NCBI RefSeq assembly: GCF_032854445.1
Contig: NC_088296.1
Location: 15,737,485-15,801,484, forward strand
DNA from: Liolophura sinensis
Lineage: Eukaryota; Mollusca; Polyplacophora; Chitonida; Chitonidae
Reading direction: 5' to 3'
Length of the DNA: 64,000 bases
Shown: positions 1 through 10,800 of the stretch, in pieces
Layout of the letters: every line of letters begins with the position of its first letter
Position numbering within the stretch: position 1 is the first letter of the stretch
Made by a program: the position numbers and the translations under genes
Notes under the pieces: generated by a model
Database searches by the model: none
Seen by the model: the letters and a program-made list of their open reading frames with translations, nothing else
What the model was told of the DNA's origin: nothing

Positions 1-254
1 CTCCCACCTTTGCTGTTACAGGGACAATGTGTCATGTATCGAGTATGGTACACATTAAGAGTCGCAGTACAAGGTTCATATCTATACCTGTATATATATA
101 ATAGCAAAACTGCGTATTTTTTTAGTTTTGGAGACCTTTGACATGTTGGTTTAATTCCGGCTTTAAACGAGAAGTATTTTGTATCCGCCAACTATCCTGG
201 ACATTGGAGCCTTGTTTGGTAACAATAAGGAAAATTAGATGAAATCTCTACAGG

Positions 255-545
255 TTAAAAAAAATCCTACTGTACCATGTGACCTATCAGAAATGTTAGG
301 CAATTATTTTCGATTCCATTTATACTGTGAAATGGGATTTTGAAGAAGTTTCAGAAAAAGATATTTAGAGTTGAAGAAGTATGGAGAAAGTTTGTCAACT
401 TAAAAAGTTCCCGAAGCATAGGACTACCATGTGTGCCTCCTGACCACGACAAGACATGATCGCTAAATTAATTTGAGCAAGTGTGGCGTGATATTTTTGA
501 TGAGTCACATGACACGATATCACTTTTTATACGCTCCCCGCCAGT
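255..545 (+). repeat. dispersed repeat R, copy 1
   Basis: Shares its order of motifs (TGTACCATGTGACCT, TTAGGCAA, a hinge around TTGAAGAAG, AGTTCCCGAAG) with copies near 28236 and 58956. No coding frame and no terminal repeats are clear. Confidence 0.5.
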
Positions 546-734
546 TGATTCTCCAACTGAAGGTGTGTGGGTTTGCCCTCAGATTTCGCACGGCACTTAT
601 ACACGTATGTGTGGTCATCATATATTTAGATATAATTTTGCGCACGCTAATAAATCGTTGAATCAATTACCTAAGAAATCGTCCATTAAACCCGTTCCCT
701 GAGCTCTGACTGATAACATTTTCGTCGAACTAAC

Positions 735-832
735 GGGTTAATCCGTTATAGATAACGGATTATTCCGTTCCTGAATACGGATTATTCCGTTCCTGAATAC
801 GGATTATTTCGTTAACAGGAACGGAATAATCC
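735..832. repeat. short direct and inverted repeat cluster
   Basis: ACGGATTATTCCGTTCCTGA occurs in tandem and is followed by its near-complement AGGAACGGAATAATCC, so the block can fold into a hairpin. It may be a small foldback element. Confidence 0.6.
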
Positions 833-899
833 ATTTGATACATAAAAATCGAATCCTCCGTCACTCAGGGAACGGATTTAACGGACCATTTCTTTGAGG

Positions 900-1011
900 G
901 CGATCAGTTAATCAACCAGTCATCCAACCAACGAACAAACCAATCAACCACTGCCCATGACCAAATCAATCAATCAATCAACTATATCAGTTAGTAAATT
1001 TGTATTTACTC
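900..1011. repeat. degenerate (CAAT)n-like stretch
   Basis: Loose repeats of TCAATCA and related tetramers. The same composition continues beyond the SINE at 1318-1460, so the SINE landed inside it. Confidence 0.6.
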
Positions 1012-1317
1012 ATTTATTTTTTTTATTTGATTGGTGCTTTACGCCATACTCCACAATATTTCACTTATACGACGAGGGCCAGCATTTTGGTGGGAGGAAA
1101 CCGGGCAGATCCCGGCCGAAACCCACGACCATCCGCAGGTTGCTGGAAAACCTTCCCACTTACGACGGCAGAGGAAGCCAGCATGAGCTGGGCTTGAACT
1201 CACAGCGATAGCATTGGTGAGGGGCAGCCCTCTCTCATGAAAATTTTTTTTTTCATGGATACACCTGGGCCATTACGCTGCGCTAGCGCGCTAACCAGCT
1301 GAGCCACGGAGGCCCCC
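1012..1317 (-). mobile_element. SINE1, near full length
   Basis: Reverse copy of the tRNA-headed SINE1: the head at the right holds GGCTCAGCTGGTTAGCGCGC (A box) and the GTTCAAGCCC-type B box, the body holds CCATCCGCAGG, and the tail at the left ends in an A/T-rich run. An extra stretch with a CATGAAAA...TTTTCATG hairpin interrupts the head near 1236-1257. Confidence 0.88.
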
Positions 1318-1989
1318 TAGTAAGTTAGTAAGCCAGCCAAGCAGTTTCATGAATCAGTCAACCATTCAGTCAATCAGTCACTCAATCATATAGCCAATCA
1401 GTTAGACCTTCAGTTACTCACGTAATCAGTCAATCAGTTTCATCAGTCAAACCGACACTTACACATACCTCGCTCAGTCTCTTTCAAGACTCTTATAAGA
1501 ACAAAACAGAACAATGTTAGATCGTTTGTACTTTTTTTATTCCCCAATTAACCTGGTGTAGGCATTACAAAGGGAACGGAATGTATTCGAGTTCGTTCTT
1601 TGAGTATCAGTTAGGGTCACACTGATGGTCATACTGGTTTGGATTAAATATAGTTTATATAACTGTGTAATAATCCACCTTAGATGACACACTCAAACGT
1701 AAAGGATTCTGGGTACTGTACATTGCACTGACAACATTGTCACATTAAAAAGTGGAACTGTATCGTGATCGTTTTTTTTTTTTCAACTTTAACATTTAGA
1801 CATTTTCACCTTAAAAATATGGTCTTTGGAATGTTTCTGACCACTCACTGTCACAGGCATATTATATTTAGAATTGCTAAGCATTTTCACATAGGGCTCT
1901 GACTGTACAATACTCTTTAAACACATGATCAAAATCTGACAATCTTTACGACTCAATCTCTAACAATTTTCGTTACCAAGATCATCTTT

Positions 1990-2420
1990 GACATGCGGAA
2001 AATCTTTAACAGTCTTCAGAGTTCTTAACAACCGCAAAATCTCTAACCATCTTTACAAGTCTTGACTACTGAAAAATGTCTGACTGTCTTCAGAGTTCTT
2101 ATCAACCGGAAAATCTCTAACCATCTTTACAAATCTTGACTACTGGGAAATCTCTGACAGTTTTCAGAGTTCTTAACAATTGGAAAATCTCTAACAGTCT
2201 TCAGAGTTCTTAACATCCGAAAAAACATCTAACAGTTTTGAATTCTTAACATATATATAATATCTAAATGTTGTCACAATTTATAATATCTAAAATATCT
2301 AAAAAGTCGTCAGAATTGTTTACATCCGGTAAATATCTAATAAGTTTTCACAAATCTTTACAATATGGAAATCACCATAATTCCGGAATATATCTCAGAG
2401 TCTGCACTAATCTAAACATC
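1990..2420. repeat. degenerate tandem repeat, about 40-bp unit
   Basis: Repeats of GGAAAATCTCTAACAGTCTT and CAGAGTTCTTAACAAC with drift, about eight units. No coding frame. Confidence 0.6.
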
Positions 2421-2919
2421 AAAACAAGTCCCTAAAACTCTTCACACGTCCAAGCTTTTGCAGATTTCCATCCATATCATCTCAATTTTAACGCATAAAT
2501 ACAATTTTGGACATGACTTTTCGCACATTTAGAAAACTTTTTCACAAATAAATACATTGCATTTCTTCATATATAGCGAATATGTAGTAGTTAAATACAG
2601 GCAACGTTCATTCACAACATCTTTACAGTTTCCGAACTTCGGAAGAGAATAAAAACTTTCCATGAGGATTTTAAATGCCACTAAACTTTGAATATAACCT
2701 TCGAAACATTACAAAGACGTCTAAGATTCTCTTAAACAAATGAAACGTAGATTATGTATAATGTATAACTCGATGAACTTACACAAAACACAAAACAGGT
2801 GGTAAATACAGATCAGGAATACAACAAATAATTACATGTGGGTAGGCCAAAAAAACAGTTAACTGTCCGACAGTTAAATGCATATAAAGCATAAGAAACA
2901 AAAGGTTGCCATGCAAATA

Positions 2920-3370
2920 TACATTGGGTAGAAACTTAAAGGTAGTCTTTCTTAGGAAATTTTAAGGATTGAATTTCATTGGTTTTCCAATTTTCTACTG
3001 GGTAGAAAATTTTGACAAATGTACTTTGGGAAATATCAAGCGGAGATATTTTTCTTCAGATTTTGACGGCAATACTTAATTTGAGTAGAAAAAAATTGGA
3101 CATAATATGCCTTGAAAATATATCAAGGAAGAGTATTCTTTTGGTTTTCCATACAAATACAATGGTTAGAAAGAGTAAACAGTAGGAAATTCCAAGCTAA
3201 ATATTCCTTTGGGTTAACAAGCAAATACAGTGGGTGGTACAACTGGGCAAAATGTACTGGTGGAAGGAAACATACCACCTGGAGCTATATCTTGCTAAGT
3301 AAAACATGCGGAGATCTGTCCTTTTAAATACCAATCGGAATTATTACTTTGGAATACAAATACCTTTTGA
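2920..3370. repeat. degenerate tandem repeat with TGGGTAGAAA motifs
   Basis: Loosely repeated blocks sharing ACTGGGTAGAAAATT, GGAAATATCAAG and ACAAATACA. Strongly diverged. Confidence 0.4.
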
Positions 3371-3427
3371 TTAATTTACTGATATCTACTTGACGTATTA
3401 CGACACACGTAATTGATGATGTGGTGA

Positions 3428-3466
3428 TGGCGGGGGGTGGGGGCGGGGGGCGGAAGCGGGGGGAGG
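3428..3466 (+). other. G-rich tract, possible G-quadruplex
   Basis: Five runs of four or more G within 39 bases. Confidence 0.5.
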
Positions 3467-3662
3467 TAGACAATATTACATGACGATTGACAGTTGTATA
3501 TGACTAGGGTGTATATAACATGGCGAAAAAGAGGACCTGAAAATGTAGGTGACAAGCCGCCATGTGCCATGGATTGGTTTTCTCAATTTCAAACATATTA
3601 TTTAAATAAATATTAAATATTAAGTTAAAATTACCATTGCCATTTTATCCCATCGTTCACCT

Positions 3663-3897
3663 GGCCCAATATTCTCGAAGCTGTCTAAGACTTTAGTCAC
3701 ACTTAGTCTTAAATTATGGGATTATTTCTGAACTTATATTTGAAGTTAAACGTTAATACTTAAGATTACCACAAAAGGAAACTCTAAGTATTAAGATTAA
3801 GAAAATCCCAAATTTAGTCATAACTTTAGCGCAGAAAACTGTTTTTAAAGTCAACACTAAGCCTAAATTAAGTCTTAGACAGCTTCGTGATCCCGGA
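3663..3897. mobile_element. MITE with about 22-bp terminal inverted repeats
   Basis: CGAAGCTGTCTAAGACTT at the left faces AAGTCTTAGACAGCTTCG at the right. About 235 bp, AT-rich, no coding frame: a non-autonomous DNA element. Confidence 0.65.
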
Positions 3898-4324
3898 ACT
3901 TGGTATTTGTCAAACTATATAATCAAGGCTTTCTTAAAACATCAGTATTTCACAGTTTTTAATTGTGCACATTATAGACAATGAAATACTGAATATTACA
4001 TATAATCTGGGTGAAAAATAGCAGATAGTTTATGGGACGGTTTTAACGTTGCTGGGCAAATTTAACACCGTTTCACATGAGTATATAGGTACAAAACAAA
4101 GTTACTGGGCTATATATTCACATGTGCGTGTGCGATTGGCATGCTGGGAATTTGCCCGCATGGCATGGTATTACAACCATAACATAATTAACTCTTCATG
4201 ATTATGACAAATAGCGGCATAAGTTATAGGGGTTGGTAACGGCAGCATCAGCCACAGGTGGAACCACACACTCTAAAATAAGCGTCAATTGCGCATGTGT
4301 CACTTTTGAAAGCGAGGCTTTCAT

Positions 4325-4340
4325 TGAATGACGTCACAGG
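4325..4340. promoter_or_regulatory. CRE palindrome TGACGTCA
   Basis: A single perfect CREB/ATF site. No transcript start is visible near it. Confidence 0.3.
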
Positions 4341-4432
4341 GGGCCTTGCCTAAGACCAAGTCGTCATGCTAACATTTCACAAAAGGCACAGTAAAACATG
4401 ACACAAATGCATGGCTCACTATGTGTTTAGTC

Positions 4433-4721
4433 TGCAGTTACTCCAACATTTGGTATTGTTAAACAACTATATGAAATGTGTCTTAGTGATTTAAGTGGGA
4501 AGCTCTTACTTAATAATGATGTAGGTTGTAAAAATGTATATGTACACCAGATTTCCCTTGGTGTACCTAGACTGGATGCTTTAATACAAAATTTCAAAAA
4601 ACATAAATATATAAAAAAAAAAAAAACGCACTGGAATGTCGGTGGTTTCTGGAATGTTTTATTGTTCATTGTTGTTTCTCTCTGCAATGTATCAATAAAG
4701 ATGAAATTTTCCCCCATTTAA
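4433..4721 (+). pseudogene. possible retrocopy or last-exon fragment with internal A-run
   Basis: After CTGCAG, an open frame gives TFGIVKQLYEMCLSDLSGK and continues through GVPRLDALIQNFKKHKY into a run of 13 A (about 4613-4625), then on to a stop by 4721, with AATAAA near 4692. The first 55 or so residues look like protein and the A-run looks like an old poly(A) tail. It may be a 3' fragment of a processed copy. I do not recognise the parent. Confidence 0.22.
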
Positions 4722-5756
4722 TCCAGATAGTCGTGTGTGGATAACTATAAGAAATCATGACGGGCTATACACAACGAGGTTCAAATCTCAGTGGAAACAC
4801 AACGTAGTTTCCTGCTATAACGCTACCGTGTTTGTGTCCTTTCCATAACAGTGTTATGAATTCACGTACACCAAAATGCATGGCATTAAAACAGAGCAGT
4901 ATTAATACTATAGATTTTGTAAAAGATGATATAACACGGAAGTAAAATGTACTACAGGTTATGTAATACGTTAAAATGATAATTGTACTAACTAGTAAAA
5001 GAACTGCTTTAGGATAAAAACGTTTAAACAAATTTGTTTGAAAAGGTTACCCCAATATGTGCAAGCATTGTATATATCTTTGTTCTGGAATGTGTAAGTA
5101 ACAGAAAACATATAAATAAACAAAATACACACCATTGTCTCTAAATACACAAATTAAAGACAGGCACCCTTCAAATAAGTGGGCTGTAGATTCCTACCTT
5201 GCAAAACGACAAAAAGTGGAATTTCACATCAAAATGTGAAAACGTCTATCATAACAGGCAACAAACTCAGGGAATTTACTTGAGGACAACCGAGGAAAAA
5301 AATTGCATTTTTAAACATGCAAATGAAATTACATTGTTTAGGGAACATAAAAATAATTGCTTTTACACGTCCGCATATACTGATTTGCGTAAGTAGAAAA
5401 TTAGTTAAAATCAAATTACAACCGACATATATGTACATATAAATAATTTGTATATTATACCTGAATGGTATTGTTCAATCCGGATGGTTTTCTTACTGGG
5501 ACAATTTAAGATTCAGTATTGGTATTCTTCTACAAGTGACTAGTGTTCTTTATACGCTTTGCTTGGATTGACAGGTGGGACTTGTAGTCCGAAACAGGAA
5601 GTGTAGGCTTTTTGTCATCTGATGACATCCCTGAAAAATTCATTTGTCAAAACAATTTTTGCTTTTTTTGTTTTTTAAATCTTTTTTCTGTTTAACACAT
5701 GCGGCATTGCGCTTTAATTTAGTTTTATACCACAGACGTAATTTGACCAGTAGTGA
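4722..5756. other. no gene recognised
   Basis: AT-rich sequence. A frame at 5199-5396 ends close to a donor-like GTAAGTAG but has no start or partner exon that I trust. Confidence 0.5.
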
Positions 5757-6098
5757 ATGAAAAGCTATCGCGAGAGTTGGCTATCGCGAGAGTTGTCACG
5801 GGAATTAGAGTATCTGCAAAAAATTCGTCGCGTTATGGATACGACTTACCCTCCAGGTGGCTGGCCGATTTTGAATGTGCTAGTTTTTGTGAAAGTCCTT
5901 GGTATGTAAATGTCAGAAGAGATGTTCAGATTTACAGTATTGCTGCTCTGAACTGTGAAAATCGTGTGTGTCCTTCCTAACAAGCACTATTGCAGTTCAA
6001 AACCGTGAACGACTGGCTTGGTCCTATACACGAAACCCTAGTGAGCAGTACTATACATCACAGCTGTTCACGCAGGCCGTGGCACTTCTATCACACCA
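5757..6098 (+). CDS. weak candidate small two-exon gene, function unknown
   Basis: ATG at 5757 follows in-frame TAG and TGA and opens MKSYRESWLSRELSRELEYL, with a frame of 51 codons unspliced. A donor CCTTG|GTATGT ends it in phase 1. An acceptor CACTATTGCAG near 5995 starts a second open stretch whose two leading bases fit, reading QNRERLAWSYTRNPSEQYY, up to a TGA near 6098. A second frame of the same exon is also open. The duplicated GAGAGTTG/TATCGCG motif within the first exon is odd. Composition is coding-like, but nothing else supports it. Confidence 0.22.
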
Positions 6099-6227
6099 AT
6101 GAATGTACTGGATGAAGAATCAGAACTGCTGTTCAATGGTTAGTCATGTCTGATCGTTATACAAGTGCAAACGGAACTGTGTCAAAAACCTGAACGTACG
6201 ATGCCCTGTAACACATTTGATATACCA

Positions 6228-6273
6228 TATATGTTCGCTATATATACACATATATACACATATATATATATAG
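6228..6273. repeat. TA/CA dinucleotide microsatellite
   Basis: Alternating TATATACACATATA. Confidence 0.8.
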
Positions 6274-6460
6274 ACATAAGTGTCTGGTACAGATGTAATG
6301 TAACCGTGGGACCTAATCAAATTGCTCCAGTGGGAGTATACGCCGGGACTTTGATTCCAGATACTTTGCATCCAGTGAAGCTCACAATCAGATCTCAGTC
6401 ATTGGGTATCAAAAGAACACATCGAGTGGAATAATGGAACGGTCTGTCTGGTATTGAGAG

Positions 6461-6466
6461 TTTATT
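6461..6466 (-). terminator. possible poly(A) signal of the cytokine-like gene
   Basis: This is the first AATAAA hexamer on the minus strand that I found below the stop at 7457, and it would imply a 3' UTR of about 1 kb. No other support is visible. Confidence 0.25.
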
Positions 6467-7456
6467 TGCTATTTGTAATGGTTTAAAGTTTTAACTGTCA
6501 CAATATTGTAAACTATATGAGCCCATGTCATGCTGTATAAATGAAAGTGAGTAACGCCTTCAGTTTTAAGTGGGCTCGTCTGCACATAAGAAAAAGATAG
6601 AGATGTGTATGGAGTAGTCAGTCGTCATTCGGTGTTCGTCATGTCGAAATGTGAGATACTGTGTTCTCAGCCGTCACTGGAAATGCTGAAATGTAAAGTG
6701 ACAGAAGAATAAAAGTGACAATGAAACGGAATCAGATTTTTTGATATAGTTCTTGGCTCCAGTGTCCATTATAGTTGTGTGGCGAACAGCTCTACAGAAG
6801 GACGGCAATGTTGATCATGTTGTTGTTGGTTTTTCATGGAGGGCTTTTTTGATCGTAAACAGGTCATTTTTTTTGTTCTGTGTTGTCTGAGCATAAAATG
6901 AGAGTTTTCGGTTCTTTTCAGGTTCCGCTATCAATCGTCGTGCAGTTGAACTTCCGTAGTTCTTATTCTCCGCAGCTTAACCACTATCAGCAGGTGTTAA
7001 ACTTCACGAGGACAACACATGCCGGTGATTCAAAAAGAGAAAATTCAAACAGGCAAAATTCACGATGACAAGCAAAACAGAACGGATAACGGAATCACAC
7101 GAAACACCTTTAAACATTTAGATCAAAATTGGCGTTGTTGAAGGCTTTTAGGTCACATGCATGGATGTCACAGTTGACTGATTTTCACGCGCAAAGTAGG
7201 TGTGTTTTCTGCTTTGTGTTTTGAAACTCTGATATTTTCGCCAATTCATCAAATGACGTGATACTCTGAGCCAAAACACTGTACTGATACATGGCGTTCT
7301 TAAAACTACTTTGAATTTGACAAATTTACAGTTCTACATTCCTTGTCTTGTAGAAAACTGAATTCCAGACCATCAAAAGAAATCTAAACAAATTCGATTG
7401 TCTCATAGGCCTAGCTTACAATTTACGAAGAACTGAGATGACGTATAAACGTCAAT

Positions 7457-7822
7457 TTACCTTTCTTCTCCAGAAACAGACGCCACAAATTCCTCCATTT
7501 TCTGCAGGTAATTATCAAGGTCCCGAAAGAGCAAGTAGACCCAGACGTCCAATGCGCCTGCGTGGTGCACCCGTCTCATCTGTGCCAGTTCTCGTACAAG
7601 TTGCGTGAGAGCCTCGATGTCGATCTGGACGGTCTCTTCCAGCGCCGCGTGCAATGTGCACAGAACGTTGTTAAGATGGCCGCGAACAAAACAGAGTTTT
7701 CTCTCGAGCGTATTGAGCCTGTGGTCTCGAAGGGCAATCTCATGTTGCTCTGCTTCATTCACAGACACGTAGAAACGTCTGAGATCATCCGCCATGAGAT
7801 GGAATGGTCTGTGATCCGTAGG
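7457..7822 (-). CDS. terminal coding exon of the cytokine-like gene (helices B, C, D)
   Basis: The exon follows the acceptor TGTTCCAG and runs in frame for 121 codons to TAA at 7459-7457. It encodes residues 144-264. Helix B begins near MADDLRRFY, helix C contains C187 and C198 in LERKLCFVRGHLNNVLCTL, and helix D contains W237 and Y248. Holding helices B to D in one last exon matches the CNTF/CLCF1 type. The stop sits inside AAG|GTAAAT, which also looks like a donor at 7461/7460, so an alternative C-terminus from another exon is possible. Ending just after helix D, as here, is normal for the family. Confidence 0.72.
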   Translation of the reverse strand, partial: PTDHRPFHLMADDLRRFYVSVNEAEQHEIALRDHRLNTLERKLCFVRGHLNNVLCTLHAALEETVQIDIEALTQLVRELAQMRRVHHAGALDVWVYLLFRDLDNYLQKMEEFVASVSGEER

Positions 7823-10800
7823 CTGGAACAGAGTAACAGTTAGGTATTTATTGTTTAGATTAGTTTGAATCCGACTTTATTAGCGGACTGATGGCGGTTT
7901 TAAGGCGTGATATTTAAGTACATACATGGTACAGCAGACTGCTCCAGACTGTAGCGAATTCTGAACTATTGTGTTGCTGNNNNNNNNNNNNNNNNNNNNN
8001 NNNNNNNNNNNNNNNNNNNNNNNNNNNNNNNNNNNNNNNNNNNNNNNNNNNNNNNNNNNNNNNNNNNNNNNNNNNNNNNNNNNNNNNNNNNNNNNNNNNN
8101 NNNNNNNNNNNNNNNNNNNNNNNNNNNNNNNNNNNNNNNNNNNNNNNNNNNNNNNNNNNNNNNNNNNNNNNNNNNNNNNAACTATTGTGTTGCTGTTAAG
8201 TGAAATATTCTTGGGTACGGCGTAAAACCGCAATCAAGTAAATAAACAATTAAAAAAAAGTAAGTAACAATCAAACCATAAACTTTACCACCGTCACATA
8301 AGGGAACTATTTTCTATGTATGGTGAGGGAATCAGACCGAACTCGCAAGGAACTACATTATACTTCGCCAGGTAGCCAACACATCTCATGACAGCAGCCT
8401 GTAACAGGCGAGAGCTGGGTTCGAACACACGTTCTCGTTGGCCCAGAACCATAAAGATGGCACAGAGTATAACGGTGACAACCACGACTTACCACGGACT
8501 GTTCTCTCAGATCTACCGGAAGTCTTGTAAGATTGACGACACTAGCTGCACCTGAGTAAGTGAGGTTCACTCGACTCTCCTAAAAAAAAAGATTGATTGA
8601 TTGTTGTTTAATGGCCCGGGCACTCAGCTGTTCAAGCCCGGAGCAAAACCCCAGGCTTTTGATAAGTTACTGACCAACTTTCTGACGACGTACCATTGGA
8701 CCGTCACCGAAAGTAATGTAATTAAGACTTACAGCATAGATAAAAAAAAACAAAAAAAAAAAAAAAAAACAGAGAACCGACGATAGTGTGATAGATGTCA
8801 AATGGTCACGAGTAACCGGCGAAATACGGCCTCTTTTTTTTAAATTTTAAATTTTAAATTTACCTCATTTAGTGTTTTATTCTAACTCTTCATGTAAATA
8901 AATAAATAGTAGCAAATTACACACCCTCTAGCACCATGGCTTAAGCAGAATTAGGTAAAAAAAATGTAGTGAGAATATATGCAATTTATTAGATGTTAAT
9001 AGTCTAGAATTACTCAAAACTTATAGCGGTTGTGAGACGCCTTGAGATCTTGACTTTCTGCTATTTAGAAGGACTTTGAGAATAACGACTCTTAAAACAA
9101 AGTATTTGTGTTGTACAGTGGCCACGGAAAAGAAATATTTACTTCTTGTTTGTTTTATGAAGTACATATGGTAAAATTAGAAGGGCATGCTTAAAAGTAT
9201 ATTATTCTCCGCCTTGCCAGGTAACACTGATACACAGTACAGAGGTATTTGGTATTGTTTTTATAAACGAAAACAGTTTTCACAAGAAGTATAGGGACGG
9301 AACTTGCGAACATGTGCTCAGTTTCTTTTTTTTATTCACATTCATAGCAATGAACTTTAAAAACGTAACAACACATTGTTTTATTGGCCCTCAGAGTTTA
9401 GGGACTACCTTAGACTGTACTGTGAGAGCAGGCATATGGGGCTGATTTCACAAAGACATCTCTGATTTAAGTAAAAATTTAAAACATTGTCACAATGTTA
9501 AGTTTTCGGCACTTGAAGTTGACATTTTGACACAGTTGTCTTAAGACAACATTGATGTGGCGGTCAAAATTTTAATTTACAGGAATCAAAAATAAGCTCT
9601 AAAATCATATTTCAAATGTTTGATTTCAGTCAAAACTGGCTTTTTTGGAATCGGCCCCTGTTTAATTGATTAATGCTCAACACCGACCGCAAAAACTTTC
9701 CTTTCCATGAAGCAGGTAAGGTTTATAGGTGGTTGAAAAATTAGCGCTCCTAGAGCTGCTGGAAAACCTTCCCACGTACAGCCGGAGAGGAAGCTATCAT
9801 GAGCTGGACTTGAACTCACAGCGACCGCATCGATGAGAGGTTTCTTTGTCATTATGCTGCACTAGGGCGTTAACCAACTGAGCCACGGAGGCCCCTGGCG
9901 CCCGTAGCGAACCATAAACCTTCCCTGGGTACATTACAACCCTCCTGACAAAGCCACAACAAAAGCAACAACGGCTAGATTCGAACATGCAACCTCACTG
10001 GTCAAAGGCCTGATAGTTACAACATTTCAACGACTAAACTATCTACACAGAAGGCTTCGAGAATAATATTTTACCTTTAGAAATATAAGTACATCTAAAC
10101 CTTTGAGGTTATGGTCAATGAAACTGGAAAAAAGTTTATGAAAATGGAACTTTGTTTTTAGTGAATGAACAAAACTGTGCCAATAGCTTTGGGTCTTTTC
10201 GAAAATAGACGACATATAAATCCTACTATTATGGAATTTTAAAACAAAACTCTATAAAGTGTTATGACCTGACACACAATATATGAACTGTAGAGCTCTC
10301 ACGGCTGTAGCAGTCAGGGATAGGTTCCGATTAATTGTCATAAAATAAGACTAAAGATTGTAAAAAATAATTTAGTTTTAAAAAAAAATTTTTTTCATTG
10401 CTAAAGTAAACTAAATTAGCTAAAGTTTGAAATTATATATCAGTCTGAAACTTTTTTCTCAATGCACTTTACTTTCTCAATTTTTTGAAATCATAAATAA
10501 CTTACATAAAGGGATTTCAGCTCTCTCACTGCTTGGCGCAAGTAACCCAAGTTCCAGTGCAACGCAAACGATGTCGCTAGAGTTGTCGCCCTTGTTCCAG
10601 GAGGAAGTCTCGTGACGTTGCATGGCGTGACGGACTCGTGGGTCGCCTCAAATGGGTCTCTGCCAGCCTGGTCATGACATCTGTGACGAGAGTTAGCTCC
10701 ATGGCGACGATCCCTCAAAAACTGAACTATAGGCGGATAACTTCCGAGAAAAAATCCGGACGCGGACGACGATGTGAGAAAATGGTTTGTTATAATGCTT

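Noticed and set aside
7562-7843. 93-codon plus-strand frame
   Set aside because: Shadow of the terminal cytokine-like exon on the opposite strand.
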